From positions 1,240,001 to 1,304,000 of the forward strand of contig NZ_CP151637.1 of NCBI RefSeq assembly GCF_038397755.1: DNA of 64,000 bases. The letters are read 5' to 3'. Position 1 is the stretch's first letter, and each line of letters begins with the position of its first letter. The translations under genes and the position numbers were made by a program. Positions 44,826 through 53,989 of this stretch are shown here, piece after piece. The stretch comes from Microbacterium sp. LWH7-1.2. Its GTDB lineage: Bacteria; Actinomycetota; Actinomycetes; Actinomycetales; Microbacteriaceae. A model generated the notes under the pieces. That model was not told where the DNA came from. It did no database searches and saw nothing but the letters and a program-made list of their open reading frames with translations.

Positions 44826-46463
44826 GTGGTTGCTGAATCCGCACCGTTCGACCCGACGCGCGAGGTCCGATACGACCTCGAGTTCGCGAACATCCCCGAC
44901 GTCCTGAGGCGCCGGGCGCATGACATGCCCGACAAGGTCGCCGTCATCGACGAGGGCTCCGAGTACACCTACGGACAGGTCTGGGACCTGGTCCGCCGGG
45001 CAGCGGGCGGCTTCCGGGACCTCGGCCTCGAAAAGGGCGACCGGTTCGCCGTGATGCTGGAGAATCGCCTGGAATGGATCGTGGGTGTCCTCGGCGGACT
45101 GGTGAACGGCGGGATCCTCGTTCCGATCAGCACCCGATTCGTGGGCGCCGAGGTGCGGCTCCTCCTCGAGCTGAGCGGTGCGCGCGTAATGCTGACCTCG
45201 TGCGACGGCGCACGGGACTACCACCGTCTGATCTGCGACGACCTGGGTACCGCGCCCGTGGAGAGGGTCGTCGTCGTCGGCGCGAGTTCCTCCGGCGAGA
45301 TCACGAGCTGGGACGACCTCCTCGCGAACCCGCTCGGCGCTGCCGAGCTCGACGCCCTCGTCGACGGCATCACGGGCGACGACATCTCCGACATCATGTT
45401 CACCTCGGGGACGACGGGCACTCCGAAGGGCGTCGTCGCCCGGCACGGCCAGAGCGTCCGCGCCCACGGCCAGCTGATCACGTCGGCGGGCTATCGGGGC
45501 GACGATCGCGTCGTGGTGATCCCGCCCTTCTTCCACACCTGGGGCTACAAGTCGGGATGGCTCGGGTGCATGCTGCTCGGCAGCACGTCGATCCCGGTCA
45601 GGCGCCACGATGCCGTCTCGACCATGGCGCTCATCGAGCGATTCGGCGCCACCGCACTCCCCGGGCCGCCGACCGTCTTCCACGACATCCTCGACTCACC
45701 GGAGCGCGGCGACTACGACCTCACGAGTCTCCGACTCGCATTCCCGGCGGCAACGACCGTGCCCGCCTCGCTGGTGCTGCGCATCCGGAACGAGCTGGGC
45801 ATCGCGCTCGTGACGACGGCCTACGGCCTGACCGAGACCATGGCCACGGTGACCGCGAACAATCCGACCGACACGGTCGAGCGGATCACCGAGACGGTCG
45901 GCCGACCGATCCCCGGCTGCGAGGTGAGGATCGTCGACGTCGCGACGAACGCCGTCGTGGGCCCCGGTGAGACCGGCGAGATCGAGGTGCGCGGATTCAA
46001 CGTCACCTCCGGCTACTGGGACAACCCCGCAGCGACGCAGGAGCTGTTCGACGGCCAGTGGGCGCGGAGCGGCGACATCGGGACGATGGACGCCGACGGC
46101 TACGTCCGCGTCACGGATCGCAAGAAGGACATGTTCATCATGGGCGGATTCAACGCGTATCCCGCGGAGATCGAGCACGTGCTCAGCGAGTATCCGGGGC
46201 TCCAGCGCGTGTCTGTGATCGGCGTCCCCGACGAACGCTCCGGCGAGGTCGGTGCGGCGTTCGTCGTCCCGAGGCCCGGTGCCGTCATTGACGAGGCTGC
46301 CGTGATCGCCTGGTCGCGGGAGCGGATGGCGAACTTCAAGGTCCCGCGGTACGTGCACGTCGTCGACGACCTGGTCTACAACGCGAGCGGGAAGGTCCTC
46401 AAGGGAGCGCTCCGCGAGCAGCATCGGCGCATCGTCGAGCCGTCGCCGGGAGTCCTGTCATGA
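44826..46463 (+). CDS. Acyl-CoA synthetase (AMP-forming), FadD3/FadD17-like
   Basis: Activates a carboxylic acid to its CoA thioester with ATP. The AMP-binding P-loop is MFTSGTTGTPKGV (about 195-207), the A5 motif TTAYGLTETMA near 330, A8 near GYVRVTDRKKDM and the catalytic lysine near residue 530 in NASGKVLKG. Its length (545 aa) and style resemble fatty- and steroid-acid ligases of actinobacteria. The GTG at 44826 is preferred; TTG at 44811 is an alternative. It is the gateway enzyme of the following CoA operon. Confidence 0.9.
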   Translation: MVAESAPFDPTREVRYDLEFANIPDVLRRRAHDMPDKVAVIDEGSEYTYGQVWDLVRRAAGGFRDLGLEKGDRFAVMLENRLEWIVGVLGGLVNGGILVPISTRFVGAEVRLLLELSGARVMLTSCDGARDYHRLICDDLGTAPVERVVVVGASSSGEITSWDDLLANPLGAAELDALVDGITGDDISDIMFTSGTTGTPKGVVARHGQSVRAHGQLITSAGYRGDDRVVVIPPFFHTWGYKSGWLGCMLLGSTSIPVRRHDAVSTMALIERFGATALPGPPTVFHDILDSPERGDYDLTSLRLAFPAATTVPASLVLRIRNELGIALVTTAYGLTETMATVTANNPTDTVERITETVGRPIPGCEVRIVDVATNAVVGPGETGEIEVRGFNVTSGYWDNPAATQELFDGQWARSGDIGTMDADGYVRVTDRKKDMFIMGGFNAYPAEIEHVLSEYPGLQRVSVIGVPDERSGEVGAAFVVPRPGAVIDEAAVIAWSRERMANFKVPRYVHVVDDLVYNASGKVLKGALREQHRRIVEPSPGVLS

Positions 46464-47590
46464 CCGCCGGCGGCCTGCCGCGCGTGGTCATCGTCGAGGA
46501 GGGGATGCGCGATGGCCTGCAGATCGAGTCGAGCGACGTCACCGTCGACGAGCGCGTGCGCCTCCTCGACACCCTGTCTCGGTCGGGGCTCCAGCGCATC
46601 GTGGTGGGCGCATTCGTCAGCCCTCGATGGAGCCCGTCGATGGCCGGCACCGACGAGGTGATCCGGAGGATGCACGTCGAGCCGGGCGTGGAGTACACCG
46701 CGCTCGCCCTCAACGCGAAGGGCGTCGAGCTGCAGCAGGAGTTCATCCCGCCGCTCACCCGCAAGAACGCGGCACGCACGATCGTCCACGCCTGCGACGT
46801 CTTCGTCCAGCGCAACACCAACCGCGATCAGGCAGCGGAGATCGCGGCGTGGCCGGGCGTCATCGGCCGCGCGGTCCGCGCCGGCGCCGAGACGGCGACG
46901 ATCGCCCTCAACGCCGGATTCGGCTCGAACTGGCTGGGCGATTTCTCCCACGAGGAGCGGATGAGCTACCTCGAGCGTCAGCACGATCTCTGGACGGCCG
47001 CAGGCGTCGAGGTCGACACCGTGTGGCTCGGCGACCCGATGGGGTGGAACACGCCGGGGATCGCGACCGAGATGATCTCGGCGATCCGCGCGCGCTGGCC
47101 CGCGGTGCGCACGTTCCACTTCCACCTGCACAATCAGCGCGGGGCGGCGATCGTAACCGCCTACGCGGCGATCATGAGCCTGGGCGCGGAGCACACGGCG
47201 GTCTTCGACACCGCCATCGGCGGGATCGGCGGATGCCCCTACTGCGGCAACGGGCGAGCCACCGGCATGATCCCCACAGAGGACTTCGTCGACATGCTCG
47301 AGGAGATGGGCATCGACACCGGCGTGGACCGGGCCGTGCTCATCGAGGCCGCACGGCTACTGTCTGAGATCCTCGGGCGGCAGGTTCCGGGCAAACTCAG
47401 CCAGGCCGGACCGCGACCTCGCGGAGCGGACCTCTACCCGATGGACATGCCGTTCGTCGAGACCTTCGCCGAGGCATCCCACTTCGTCGACGGCCCCGCC
47501 GCCTACGCGCACCAGCGCTCCCCCTGGCCGGAGCCCATCCACAGCGATGCCCGGGACGCCGTCGAGTCGACACTGAGGAGCGCGGAGTGA
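46460..47590 (+). CDS. HMG-CoA lyase-like enzyme (pyruvate carboxyltransferase fold)
   Basis: A 376-residue metal-dependent lyase of the DRE-TIM/HMG-CoA lyase group. EEGMRDGLQIE (about 13-23), TFHFHLHNQRG (metal histidines) and GGIGGCPYCGNG (active-site cysteine loop) are conserved. HMG-CoA lyase splits a 3-hydroxy-3-methylacyl-CoA into acetyl-CoA and an acid. This protein is longer than standard HMG-CoA lyases (about 300), so the substrate may be a larger 3-hydroxy-3-alkyl acyl-CoA. It overlaps the ligase by ATGA. Confidence 0.87.
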   Translation: MTAGGLPRVVIVEEGMRDGLQIESSDVTVDERVRLLDTLSRSGLQRIVVGAFVSPRWSPSMAGTDEVIRRMHVEPGVEYTALALNAKGVELQQEFIPPLTRKNAARTIVHACDVFVQRNTNRDQAAEIAAWPGVIGRAVRAGAETATIALNAGFGSNWLGDFSHEERMSYLERQHDLWTAAGVEVDTVWLGDPMGWNTPGIATEMISAIRARWPAVRTFHFHLHNQRGAAIVTAYAAIMSLGAEHTAVFDTAIGGIGGCPYCGNGRATGMIPTEDFVDMLEEMGIDTGVDRAVLIEAARLLSEILGRQVPGKLSQAGPRPRGADLYPMDMPFVETFAEASHFVDGPAAYAHQRSPWPEPIHSDARDAVESTLRSAE

Positions 47591-48720
47591 GCGGCGCGCT
47601 GGAGGGCGTGCGGGTCGTCGACGTGACCAGCAACGTGGCCGGCCCGTTCGCGACGCACATCCTCGCCGCCCTGGGCGCCGAGGTCGTGAAGGTCGAGCGT
47701 CCCCACACCGGTGACGACACCCGCGGCTGGGGGCCCCCGTTCTGGGACGAGGTGGGCCTCACCTTCCTCGACCTGAACCGCCGCAAGGAGAGCGTCGAAC
47801 TGGACCTGAAAGATGCCGCCGACCGCGAGCGCCTCCTCGATCTCATCGCCTCGGCCGACGTGCTGGTGCAGAACCTCCGCCCGCAGAGCCTCGCACGCGC
47901 AGGCTTCGGCCCCGACGAGATGACCGCGCGATTCCCGCGGCTCGTCTACTGCGACATCTCTGGCTTCGGCTTCACCGGACCACTCGCCGACAGCCCGGCT
48001 TTCGATCCGCTGATGCAGGCGTACTCCGGCCTGATGTCCATCACAGGGCACGATGACGCGGCACCCGCGCGCATCCCGGTCTCGATGCTCGACAAGGGAG
48101 CGGGGATGTGGGCTGCGATCGGCGTGCTGGCCGCGCTGCGCGACCGGGAGACCACCGGGCGCGGTCAGGTCGTCCGCACGTCCCTGCTCGAGACGGCGTT
48201 CGGCTTCCAGGCCGTCCAGGCGATGAGCTACCTGGCGACCGACGTCGTGCCGACCCGGCTCGGATCCGGGACCACCGGGATCGCACCGTACGAGGCCTTC
48301 CCCACGCTCGACGGGCACGTGGTCATCGCCGCCGCGAACGACCGACTGTTCCGCGGTGTCTGCGCCGCCCTCGACCGCAGCGATCTCGCGACCGAACCCC
48401 GGTACGCGTCCAATGCGCAGCGCTTCGCCGCGCGCGCTGAGCTGCGTGACGCGCTGACGGAGCTTACGAAGGTGCTCAGCACCGCAGACCTCATGGAGCG
48501 GCTCGGGGCGCACAGCGTCCCCGCCCACCCGGTGAACACGATCGCCGACGCGGTGACCAGCCCTCAGGTCGACGCGATGCGCCTGTTCCAGCCCGTCGAC
48601 GGGATGGCCGACGGCGTCGTCGCGATGCGGCTCCCGGTGACCTTCGACGGCGAGCTCGACAGTCCCGCCACCGCCCCGCCGACACTCGGCGGCACGACTC
48701 GGAAGGAGACCGGTCGATGA
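47587..48720 (+). CDS. CaiB/BaiF family CoA-transferase
   Basis: A 377-residue family III CoA-transferase that moves CoA between acids. The N-terminal LEGVRVVDVTSNVAGPFATHILAALGAEVVKVE and the active-site region DISGFGFTGPLADSPAFDPLMQAYSGLM, including the catalytic aspartate (about 139), are present. It starts GTG with GTGA overlap from the lyase and ends ATGA into the hydratase. It could recycle CoA from a product acid to an incoming one. Confidence 0.92.
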   Translation: MSGALEGVRVVDVTSNVAGPFATHILAALGAEVVKVERPHTGDDTRGWGPPFWDEVGLTFLDLNRRKESVELDLKDAADRERLLDLIASADVLVQNLRPQSLARAGFGPDEMTARFPRLVYCDISGFGFTGPLADSPAFDPLMQAYSGLMSITGHDDAAPARIPVSMLDKGAGMWAAIGVLAALRDRETTGRGQVVRTSLLETAFGFQAVQAMSYLATDVVPTRLGSGTTGIAPYEAFPTLDGHVVIAAANDRLFRGVCAALDRSDLATEPRYASNAQRFAARAELRDALTELTKVLSTADLMERLGAHSVPAHPVNTIADAVTSPQVDAMRLFQPVDGMADGVVAMRLPVTFDGELDSPATAPPTLGGTTRKETGR

Positions 48721-49520
48721 CCGAATCGACGGATGCCGGCACGGACGGGCTTGTCTACGAGGTACGCAACCGCGTCGCGTGGCTGACACTCGACCGGCCC
48801 CACCGGCTCAACGCGCTCAGCACGAAGCTCTCCGCCGACATCGCTGCCGCGGCGGCGGAGGCGACCGAGGACCCGGATGTCTGGGCCGTCGTGATCCGCG
48901 GAGCGGGCGGCCGATCCTTCTCGGTCGGGAAGGACCTCAAGGAGCTCAACCAGAACGACGTCACGGGGCGCCCGCCGGCGACGCCGATGATCGGCTCGGC
49001 CCGCAACAACATCTTCGAGTCCGTCCTGGAGATCCCGAAGCCGGTCATCGCCTCCATCGACGGGTACTGCCTCGCCGGAGGGTTCGAGCTCGCGCTGGCC
49101 TGCGACATCCGCATTGCATCGGAGCCTTCGACGTTCGGCATGCCCGAGTCCCGTATCGGAATGGGCGGCAACTTCGCGTCGGTCGTGCTCCCGCGGATCA
49201 TCCCGCGTGCGATCGCCGCGGAGATGCTCTACTTCAGCCGGCGGATCGACGCGCGGCGCGCCGAGCAGATCGGCCTCGTCAACCACGTCGTCCCGGCGGA
49301 GGAGATCGCCGCGTACACCGATGCGTTCGTGGCCGAACTCATGACGTACGCCCCCCTGTCGCTGCGGCGGTACAAGGAGATGATGACGAAGGGCTGGGAG
49401 CTGCCCATCCCGACCGCACTCCGCCTCAACGTCGGTCCGAACCCCTACACCTCCGCCGATCGCGTCGAGGGCGTCTTGGCGTTCCTCGAGAAGCGCCCGC
49501 CCGTCTGGCGCGCCGAATAG
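48717..49520 (+). CDS. Enoyl-CoA hydratase/isomerase family
   Basis: A 267-residue crotonase. The oxyanion-hole segments are SFSVGKDLKEL (about 65) and IDGYCLAGGFELALACD (about 105-122). The glutamate in GMPESRIGMG (about 144) is at the catalytic position. It probably hydrates or isomerises an unsaturated acyl-CoA intermediate. ATGA overlap with the CoA-transferase. Confidence 0.92.
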   Translation: MTESTDAGTDGLVYEVRNRVAWLTLDRPHRLNALSTKLSADIAAAAAEATEDPDVWAVVIRGAGGRSFSVGKDLKELNQNDVTGRPPATPMIGSARNNIFESVLEIPKPVIASIDGYCLAGGFELALACDIRIASEPSTFGMPESRIGMGGNFASVVLPRIIPRAIAAEMLYFSRRIDARRAEQIGLVNHVVPAEEIAAYTDAFVAELMTYAPLSLRRYKEMMTKGWELPIPTALRLNVGPNPYTSADRVEGVLAFLEKRPPVWRAE

Positions 49521-49540
49521 ACCTCCCGAAAGGATCATCC

Positions 49541-50716
49541 ATGCTCGACTTCGACGACTCCATCTACCTCGACGAGGACCTGCTCGCCATCCGCGAGGCC
49601 ATCACCGAGCTCTGCGCCCGCTTCCCGATGCAGTACTGGATCGACAAGGACACCGCGGGCACCTACCCGGAGGAGTTCGTGGATGCGCTGCAGGAGGGCG
49701 GCTGGCTCTCCGTCCTCATCCCGGAGGAGTACGGTGGTGGCGGCATGGGCGTGCGCGCCGCGGCGGTCATCCTGGAGACCATCAACCGCTGCGGCGGAAG
49801 CGCGAACCAGGTGCACGCGCAGATGTACACCATGACGATGGTCGTTCGGCACGGGTCCGAGGAGCTCAAGCAGCGACTGCTCCCGCGAATCGCGTCGGGC
49901 GAGCTGCGCATGCAGGCGTTCGGGCTCACCGAGCCCGACGCAGGCTCCGACACGACCAAGATGCGCACGCGGGCCGTCCGCGACGGCGACCACTATGTCC
50001 TCAACGGCGGCAAGATCTACAGCTCACGCTTCTTCCACTCCGACATCTACCTCGTGATGGCGCGGACGACGCCGCTCGAAGACGTTCAGAAGAAGATCGA
50101 CGGGATCAGCGCCTTCGTCGTCGACATCAAGGACGCCGGCGACGCCTTGCGCGCGACCGCCATCGACACGATGCTCAACCACGAGACCGCGCAGGTCTTC
50201 ATCGACAACCTACGGATCCCCGCCGAGAACCTGATCGGCGAGGAGGGCAAGGGCTACCGCTACCTGATGAGCGGTCTGAACGCGGAGCGCATCATCGTCG
50301 CCTCGGAGCACGTCGGCTCGGCGTTCTGGTTCCTCGACCGCGCCACGGAGTACGCGAATGAGCGCGTCGTCTTCGATCGTCCGATCGGCCAGAACCAGGG
50401 CGTGCAGTTCCCGCTCGCCAAGGCCTACCTCGACACCTCGGCCGCCTCCCTGTTCCGCTGGCACGCCGCAGCGCTCTTCGACACCGGGGCGCAGGCCGGA
50501 TTCGAGGCCACCGCCGCGAAGTACCTCTCGTCGCAGGCGCAGTGGGCGGCGGCAAACGCCGCCATGGACACCTTCGGCGGCGCCGGCCTCACGACCGAGT
50601 ACGGCATCGAGCGGAAGTTCCGCGAGGCGCGGCTGTCGATGGTAGCGCCGGTGAGCAACAACCTCGTACTGAGCTACGTCGCGACGCAGCAGCTCCAGCT
50701 TCCGCGGTCCTACTGA
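49541..50716 (+). CDS. Acyl-CoA dehydrogenase
   Basis: A 391-residue flavoprotein that introduces a 2,3-double bond into an acyl-CoA. PEEYGGGGMGVRAAAVILE (about 64-82), QAFGLTEPDAGSDTTKMRT (about 126-144) and FGGAGLTTEYGIERKFREARL (about 345) are family landmarks. A GAAAGGA site precedes the ATG; the long frame that begins inside the hydratase is spurious. It differs from the paired dehydrogenases at 58-60 kb and should work alone as a homotetramer. Confidence 0.92.
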   Translation: MLDFDDSIYLDEDLLAIREAITELCARFPMQYWIDKDTAGTYPEEFVDALQEGGWLSVLIPEEYGGGGMGVRAAAVILETINRCGGSANQVHAQMYTMTMVVRHGSEELKQRLLPRIASGELRMQAFGLTEPDAGSDTTKMRTRAVRDGDHYVLNGGKIYSSRFFHSDIYLVMARTTPLEDVQKKIDGISAFVVDIKDAGDALRATAIDTMLNHETAQVFIDNLRIPAENLIGEEGKGYRYLMSGLNAERIIVASEHVGSAFWFLDRATEYANERVVFDRPIGQNQGVQFPLAKAYLDTSAASLFRWHAAALFDTGAQAGFEATAAKYLSSQAQWAAANAAMDTFGGAGLTTEYGIERKFREARLSMVAPVSNNLVLSYVATQQLQLPRSY

Positions 50717-50718
50717 CA

Positions 50719-51099
50719 ATGGCCGACGTCCTCTTCGACGAGATCGAGGTCGGCACGGTCCTGCCGTCTCGGACCTATACGATCGAGGCCGGCGAGGTCG
50801 CGGCGTACCGCGCCTCGCTGGGCCTCGCGGAGGGCGACGACGTCCCGCCCACCTTCTGCGTGCTGCTGCTGCGGGAGATGCGGACACTGCTTCCGGCGCC
50901 CCCTGGCGGCATCCATGCGGAGCAGCGGTTCGATTTCCACTCGCCGCTTCGCATCGGCGACAGGATCGTGGTGACCTCGACCGTGACGGAGAAGTACATC
51001 CGCAACGAAAGGCGGAACGTGGTGATCACGACCGACTTCGCCCGCGAGGGCGGCGACCTCGCGATCCGGGGAGTGGCCAGGAGGATCTGGGCACGATGA
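50719..51099 (+). CDS. MaoC-like hot-dog protein without the catalytic motif
   Basis: A 126-residue hot-dog-fold protein of the MaoC N-terminal type (PSRTYTIEAGEVAAYRASLGL, then IHAEQRFDFHSPLRIGDRI). It lacks the DxNPxH catalytic motif that the next gene has. Two such halves usually pair as a heterodimer, so it is probably the structural or substrate-tunnel subunit of the hydratase. It starts two bases after the dehydrogenase stop and overlaps the next gene by ATGA. Confidence 0.82.
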   Translation: MADVLFDEIEVGTVLPSRTYTIEAGEVAAYRASLGLAEGDDVPPTFCVLLLREMRTLLPAPPGGIHAEQRFDFHSPLRIGDRIVVTSTVTEKYIRNERRNVVITTDFAREGGDLAIRGVARRIWAR

Positions 51100-51476
51100 G
51101 CGAGCCGATCCATCAGGAGTTCGAGATCACGAGGGAGCAGGTGACTCGCTACGCCGACGTCGCCGTCGACCACAACCCCCTCCACCTGGACGACGAGTTC
51201 GCGCGCGAGCGAGGGTTTCCCGGAGCGATCGCCCACGGGCTCCTCACGCTCGGGCTGATCTCGTCGGCGCTGGAGGCATCCTTCGGATCCGCGTGGACTA
51301 GCGGCGGGAGGATCGAGGCCCGCTTCTCCGCGCCGGTTCCGGTGGGCGCGCGAGTTCGGGTGGATGCTGCGCCCATCGACTCATCCGAGGCCTCGGAGCT
51401 GCACTACTCTCTCGAGGCCCGCGTAGCGGACGCGATCGTCGTGAAGGCGACCGTGTCGGTTCCGGTGACATCGTGA
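51096..51476 (+). CDS. MaoC-like (R)-specific enoyl-CoA hydratase, catalytic half
   Basis: A 126-residue hot-dog hydratase. The catalytic Asp25 and His30 lie in DHNPLHLDDEFA, and GFPGAIAHGLLTLG follows, as in R-hydratases. Together with the preceding non-catalytic half it forms a functional unit similar to the ChsH1-ChsH2 pair of steroid side-chain degradation. It hydrates an enoyl-CoA to the 3-hydroxyacyl-CoA that the following aldolase can split. Confidence 0.87.
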   Translation: MSEPIHQEFEITREQVTRYADVAVDHNPLHLDDEFARERGFPGAIAHGLLTLGLISSALEASFGSAWTSGGRIEARFSAPVPVGARVRVDAAPIDSSEASELHYSLEARVADAIVVKATVSVPVTS

Positions 51477-52639
51477 CGGACGGTCGCAGGGCGGTCATCG
51501 TCGGCGTCGCCGACGCGCCGCTGACGGACGGCCGGGTCGCGCCCGAGCAGACCGTCCTCCAGATCCTGGCGACGACGGGAGCCGCGGCCCTCGCCACGGC
51601 TGGCCTGTCGTGGCAGGACGTCGACGGCCTTGCCACCACCGGCGCGTGGGGGCTGTCGGGGGTCGGACAGTGGCCGACGCTCACGCTGGCGGAGTATCTG
51701 CGGCTCGCGCCGACCTGGATGGACTCCACCGCACTCGGAGGCTCGTCATTCGAGGTGCATGTCGCCCACGCCGCGGCCGCGATCGAGCGCGGCGACTGCG
51801 AGACCGTCGTCATCACCTATGCCAGCACCCAGCGCAGTCAGCGCAGCCGGAGTCTCGGCGGCCGGCCGCCCGAGCTGAGCGCGCAGTACGAAACGATCTG
51901 GGGGCTGCTGTCCCCCGCAGGCAGCTACGCTCTCGCGGCCCAGCGTCATATGCACGAGTTCGGCACCACCTCGGAGCACCTCGCCGCGGTCGCCGTCGCC
52001 GCGCACCAGTGGGCGGCTCTCACTCCGGGAGCCACGACCGGTGCGATCACGATGGACGAGGCGATGTCGAGCCCGCTGCTGAGCGACCCGCTGCGGAAAG
52101 TGGACTGCTGCCTCGTCACTGACGGCGGCGGCGCCATTGTGCTCACGACCGCGGAGCGCGCCCGCGATCTCGACGCGACCCCCATCGCCGTGAGCGGGAC
52201 AGGCTCGGTGATGACGCACCAGTTCATCAGTCAGATGCCGGACCTCGCCAGATCGACGGCGGGGGTCAGCGCGGGCCGCGCGCTGGCCGCGGCAGGTCTG
52301 AGCATCGACGACATGGACGTCGTCGAGGTCTACGACTCCTTCACGATCTCGGTACTGCTCGCCCTCGAGGCTCTCGGAGTGTGCGCCCCGGGCGAGGCCG
52401 GACCGCTCGCCCTGAGCGGGGGTCTCGGCCCCGGCGGCGATCGTCCCGTGAACACCAACGGCGGCGGGCTGGCCCATTCCCATCCGGGCATGTACGGCAT
52501 CTTCCTGCTGATCGAGGCGTATCGGCAGCTCACCGGGCAGGCTGGCGTCCGTCAGCTCCCTCGCGCCGAGACGGCGATCGTCAACGGGACCGGCGGCGTG
52601 CTCTCCAGCAACGGAACGGTGGTGCTCACCCGTGCCTGA
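51473..52639 (+). CDS. Thiolase-fold retro-aldolase, Ltp2-like
   Basis: A 388-residue SCP-x/thiolase-fold protein. The thiolase nucleophile cysteine is not present: the segment reads STALGGSSFEVHV, so it is not a thiolase. Tyr287 (VEVYDSFT) and Tyr341 (HPGMYGI) lie where the catalytic tyrosines of Ltp2-type aldolases are expected. Ltp2 splits a 3-hydroxyacyl-CoA to a ketone plus acetyl- or propionyl-CoA, and it needs a DUF35 partner, which is the next gene. The start is GTG with GTGA overlap. Confidence 0.85.
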   Translation: MTDGRRAVIVGVADAPLTDGRVAPEQTVLQILATTGAAALATAGLSWQDVDGLATTGAWGLSGVGQWPTLTLAEYLRLAPTWMDSTALGGSSFEVHVAHAAAAIERGDCETVVITYASTQRSQRSRSLGGRPPELSAQYETIWGLLSPAGSYALAAQRHMHEFGTTSEHLAAVAVAAHQWAALTPGATTGAITMDEAMSSPLLSDPLRKVDCCLVTDGGGAIVLTTAERARDLDATPIAVSGTGSVMTHQFISQMPDLARSTAGVSAGRALAAAGLSIDDMDVVEVYDSFTISVLLALEALGVCAPGEAGPLALSGGLGPGGDRPVNTNGGGLAHSHPGMYGIFLLIEAYRQLTGQAGVRQLPRAETAIVNGTGGVLSSNGTVVLTRA

Positions 52640-53042
52640 ATACCCGATCCGCCCGCTCCCGATCGTCGACGCGGAGTCCGCGCCGTTCTGGGCCGCGCTG
52701 CGCGAGCACCGGTACAGCGCCCAGCGCTGCCACGCGTGCGGGACGATCTACCTGTACCCCCGCGTGCTGTGCCCCGAGTGCCATTCCCCCGACGTCGGTT
52801 GGGTGGCGCTGGGCGGAGGCGGCGAGATCTACTCGTTCACGGTCTCCCGCAGACCCGCCGCACCTGGGTTCGCCTCACTCGTCCCCCTCGTGGTCGCCCT
52901 GATCATGCTGGACGAGGGGCCGCGGGTCATGTCGAACATCGTCCGAGCCGACCCGGAAGGGATCCGCATCGGGGCGCGCGTCGAACTGGAGTACCTCGAC
53001 GTCACCGAAGAGATCACGCTGCCGGTGTTCCGGCTGGCCTGA
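52632..53042 (+). CDS. DUF35 OB-fold, zinc-ribbon partner of the aldolase
   Basis: A 136-residue acyl-CoA-associated protein. The zinc ribbon uses Cys33, Cys36, Cys47 and Cys50 (CHACG ... CPEC), and an OB-fold follows. In the steroid system DUF35 is fused to a MaoC domain (ChsH2) and activates the Ltp2 aldolase. Here it is a separate gene overlapping the aldolase by 8 bases, so the same complex is probably assembled from four polypeptides. Confidence 0.88.
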   Translation: MPEYPIRPLPIVDAESAPFWAALREHRYSAQRCHACGTIYLYPRVLCPECHSPDVGWVALGGGGEIYSFTVSRRPAAPGFASLVPLVVALIMLDEGPRVMSNIVRADPEGIRIGARVELEYLDVTEEITLPVFRLA

Positions 53043-53074
53043 GCAGCAGCAAGCAGTACGAGAGAGGGAGCAGC

Positions 53075-53989
53075 ATGTCAGGTCTCGGCGGAAAGGTCGT
53101 CCTGGTCACCGGAGGCGGCGGCGGAATCGGCGCGGCGATCGCGGAGCGGCTCGCGACCGACGGCGCACGCGTCATCGTCCACGACCTCGGCGTCTCGCTG
53201 GACGGTCAGAGCACGGGCGACCCGGGACCCGCCCAGAGCGTGGCCGACGGCATCGTCCGCGCCGGCGGCGAGGCCGTCGCCGAGTTCGGCGACGTGACGG
53301 ACTACGACGCCATGGGCGCCGTGTTCGAGCGCGCGATCGACCGCTGGGGCAGCGTCGACGTCGTCGTCCCGGTGGCGGGCATCCTCCGCGACCGCATGAT
53401 CTTCAACATGACCCCCGAGGAGTGGGACGCCGTCATCAAAGTCCATCTGCGCGGCCTGTACACCGTGACCTCGCACGCCTCGCGTCACTGGCGCGCCCAA
53501 GAGGCGACGGTGGGAGGCCGACGGCTCATCGCCGTGACCTCCCGATCCGGACTGTTCGGTGCAGCCACGCAGCCGAACTACTCCGCGGCCAAGCTGGGCG
53601 GCGTCGGCTTCGTCTACTCCTGCGCGAAGGCGCTGAGCAAGTACGACGTCGCGTCGATGGCGATCGCCCCCACCGCGGCCACCCGCATGACGGCGACTCA
53701 GCCCGGCGACCGGGCCACCGCGCGCGCCGACGACGAGGAGTTCTCGCCCGACAACGTCGCACGCGTCGTCTCCTACCTGGCCGGCGATCGCTCATCCTGG
53801 CTGAACGGTCAGGTCGTCGGCTCGAACGGCTATCAGATCGACCTCTACACGCGCCCCCGGGTCGGAGCGTCCGTGCGCCGCGACGCGCCGTGGGACGCGG
53901 ACGACCTCGCCACGACACTGGAAGCCGAGTTCCAGGCACTCGCGGACTCGCAGAGCGCGCTGGGAATGGCGGCACGCTCCGATGGATGA
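53075..53989 (+). CDS. SDR family dehydrogenase, HSD17B4-like
   Basis: A 304-residue SDR with TGGGGGIG (13-20) and YSAAK. The DLGVSLDGQSTGDPGPAQSVADGI insert after the cofactor site is typical of the 3-hydroxyacyl-CoA dehydrogenase part of multifunctional enzyme type 2. It likely oxidises a 3-hydroxyacyl-CoA. The start follows GAGAGGGAG. It overlaps the next hydratase by 8 bases. A C-terminal tail of about 50 residues goes beyond the usual SDR core. Confidence 0.9.
   Translation: MSGLGGKVVLVTGGGGGIGAAIAERLATDGARVIVHDLGVSLDGQSTGDPGPAQSVADGIVRAGGEAVAEFGDVTDYDAMGAVFERAIDRWGSVDVVVPVAGILRDRMIFNMTPEEWDAVIKVHLRGLYTVTSHASRHWRAQEATVGGRRLIAVTSRSGLFGAATQPNYSAAKLGGVGFVYSCAKALSKYDVASMAIAPTAATRMTATQPGDRATARADDEEFSPDNVARVVSYLAGDRSSWLNGQVVGSNGYQIDLYTRPRVGASVRRDAPWDADDLATTLEAEFQALADSQSALGMAARSDG

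Noticed and set aside
51473..52639. Acetyl-CoA acetyltransferase (thiolase)
   Set aside because: The nucleophilic cysteine is absent and the DUF35 gene follows, as for Ltp2-type aldolases.
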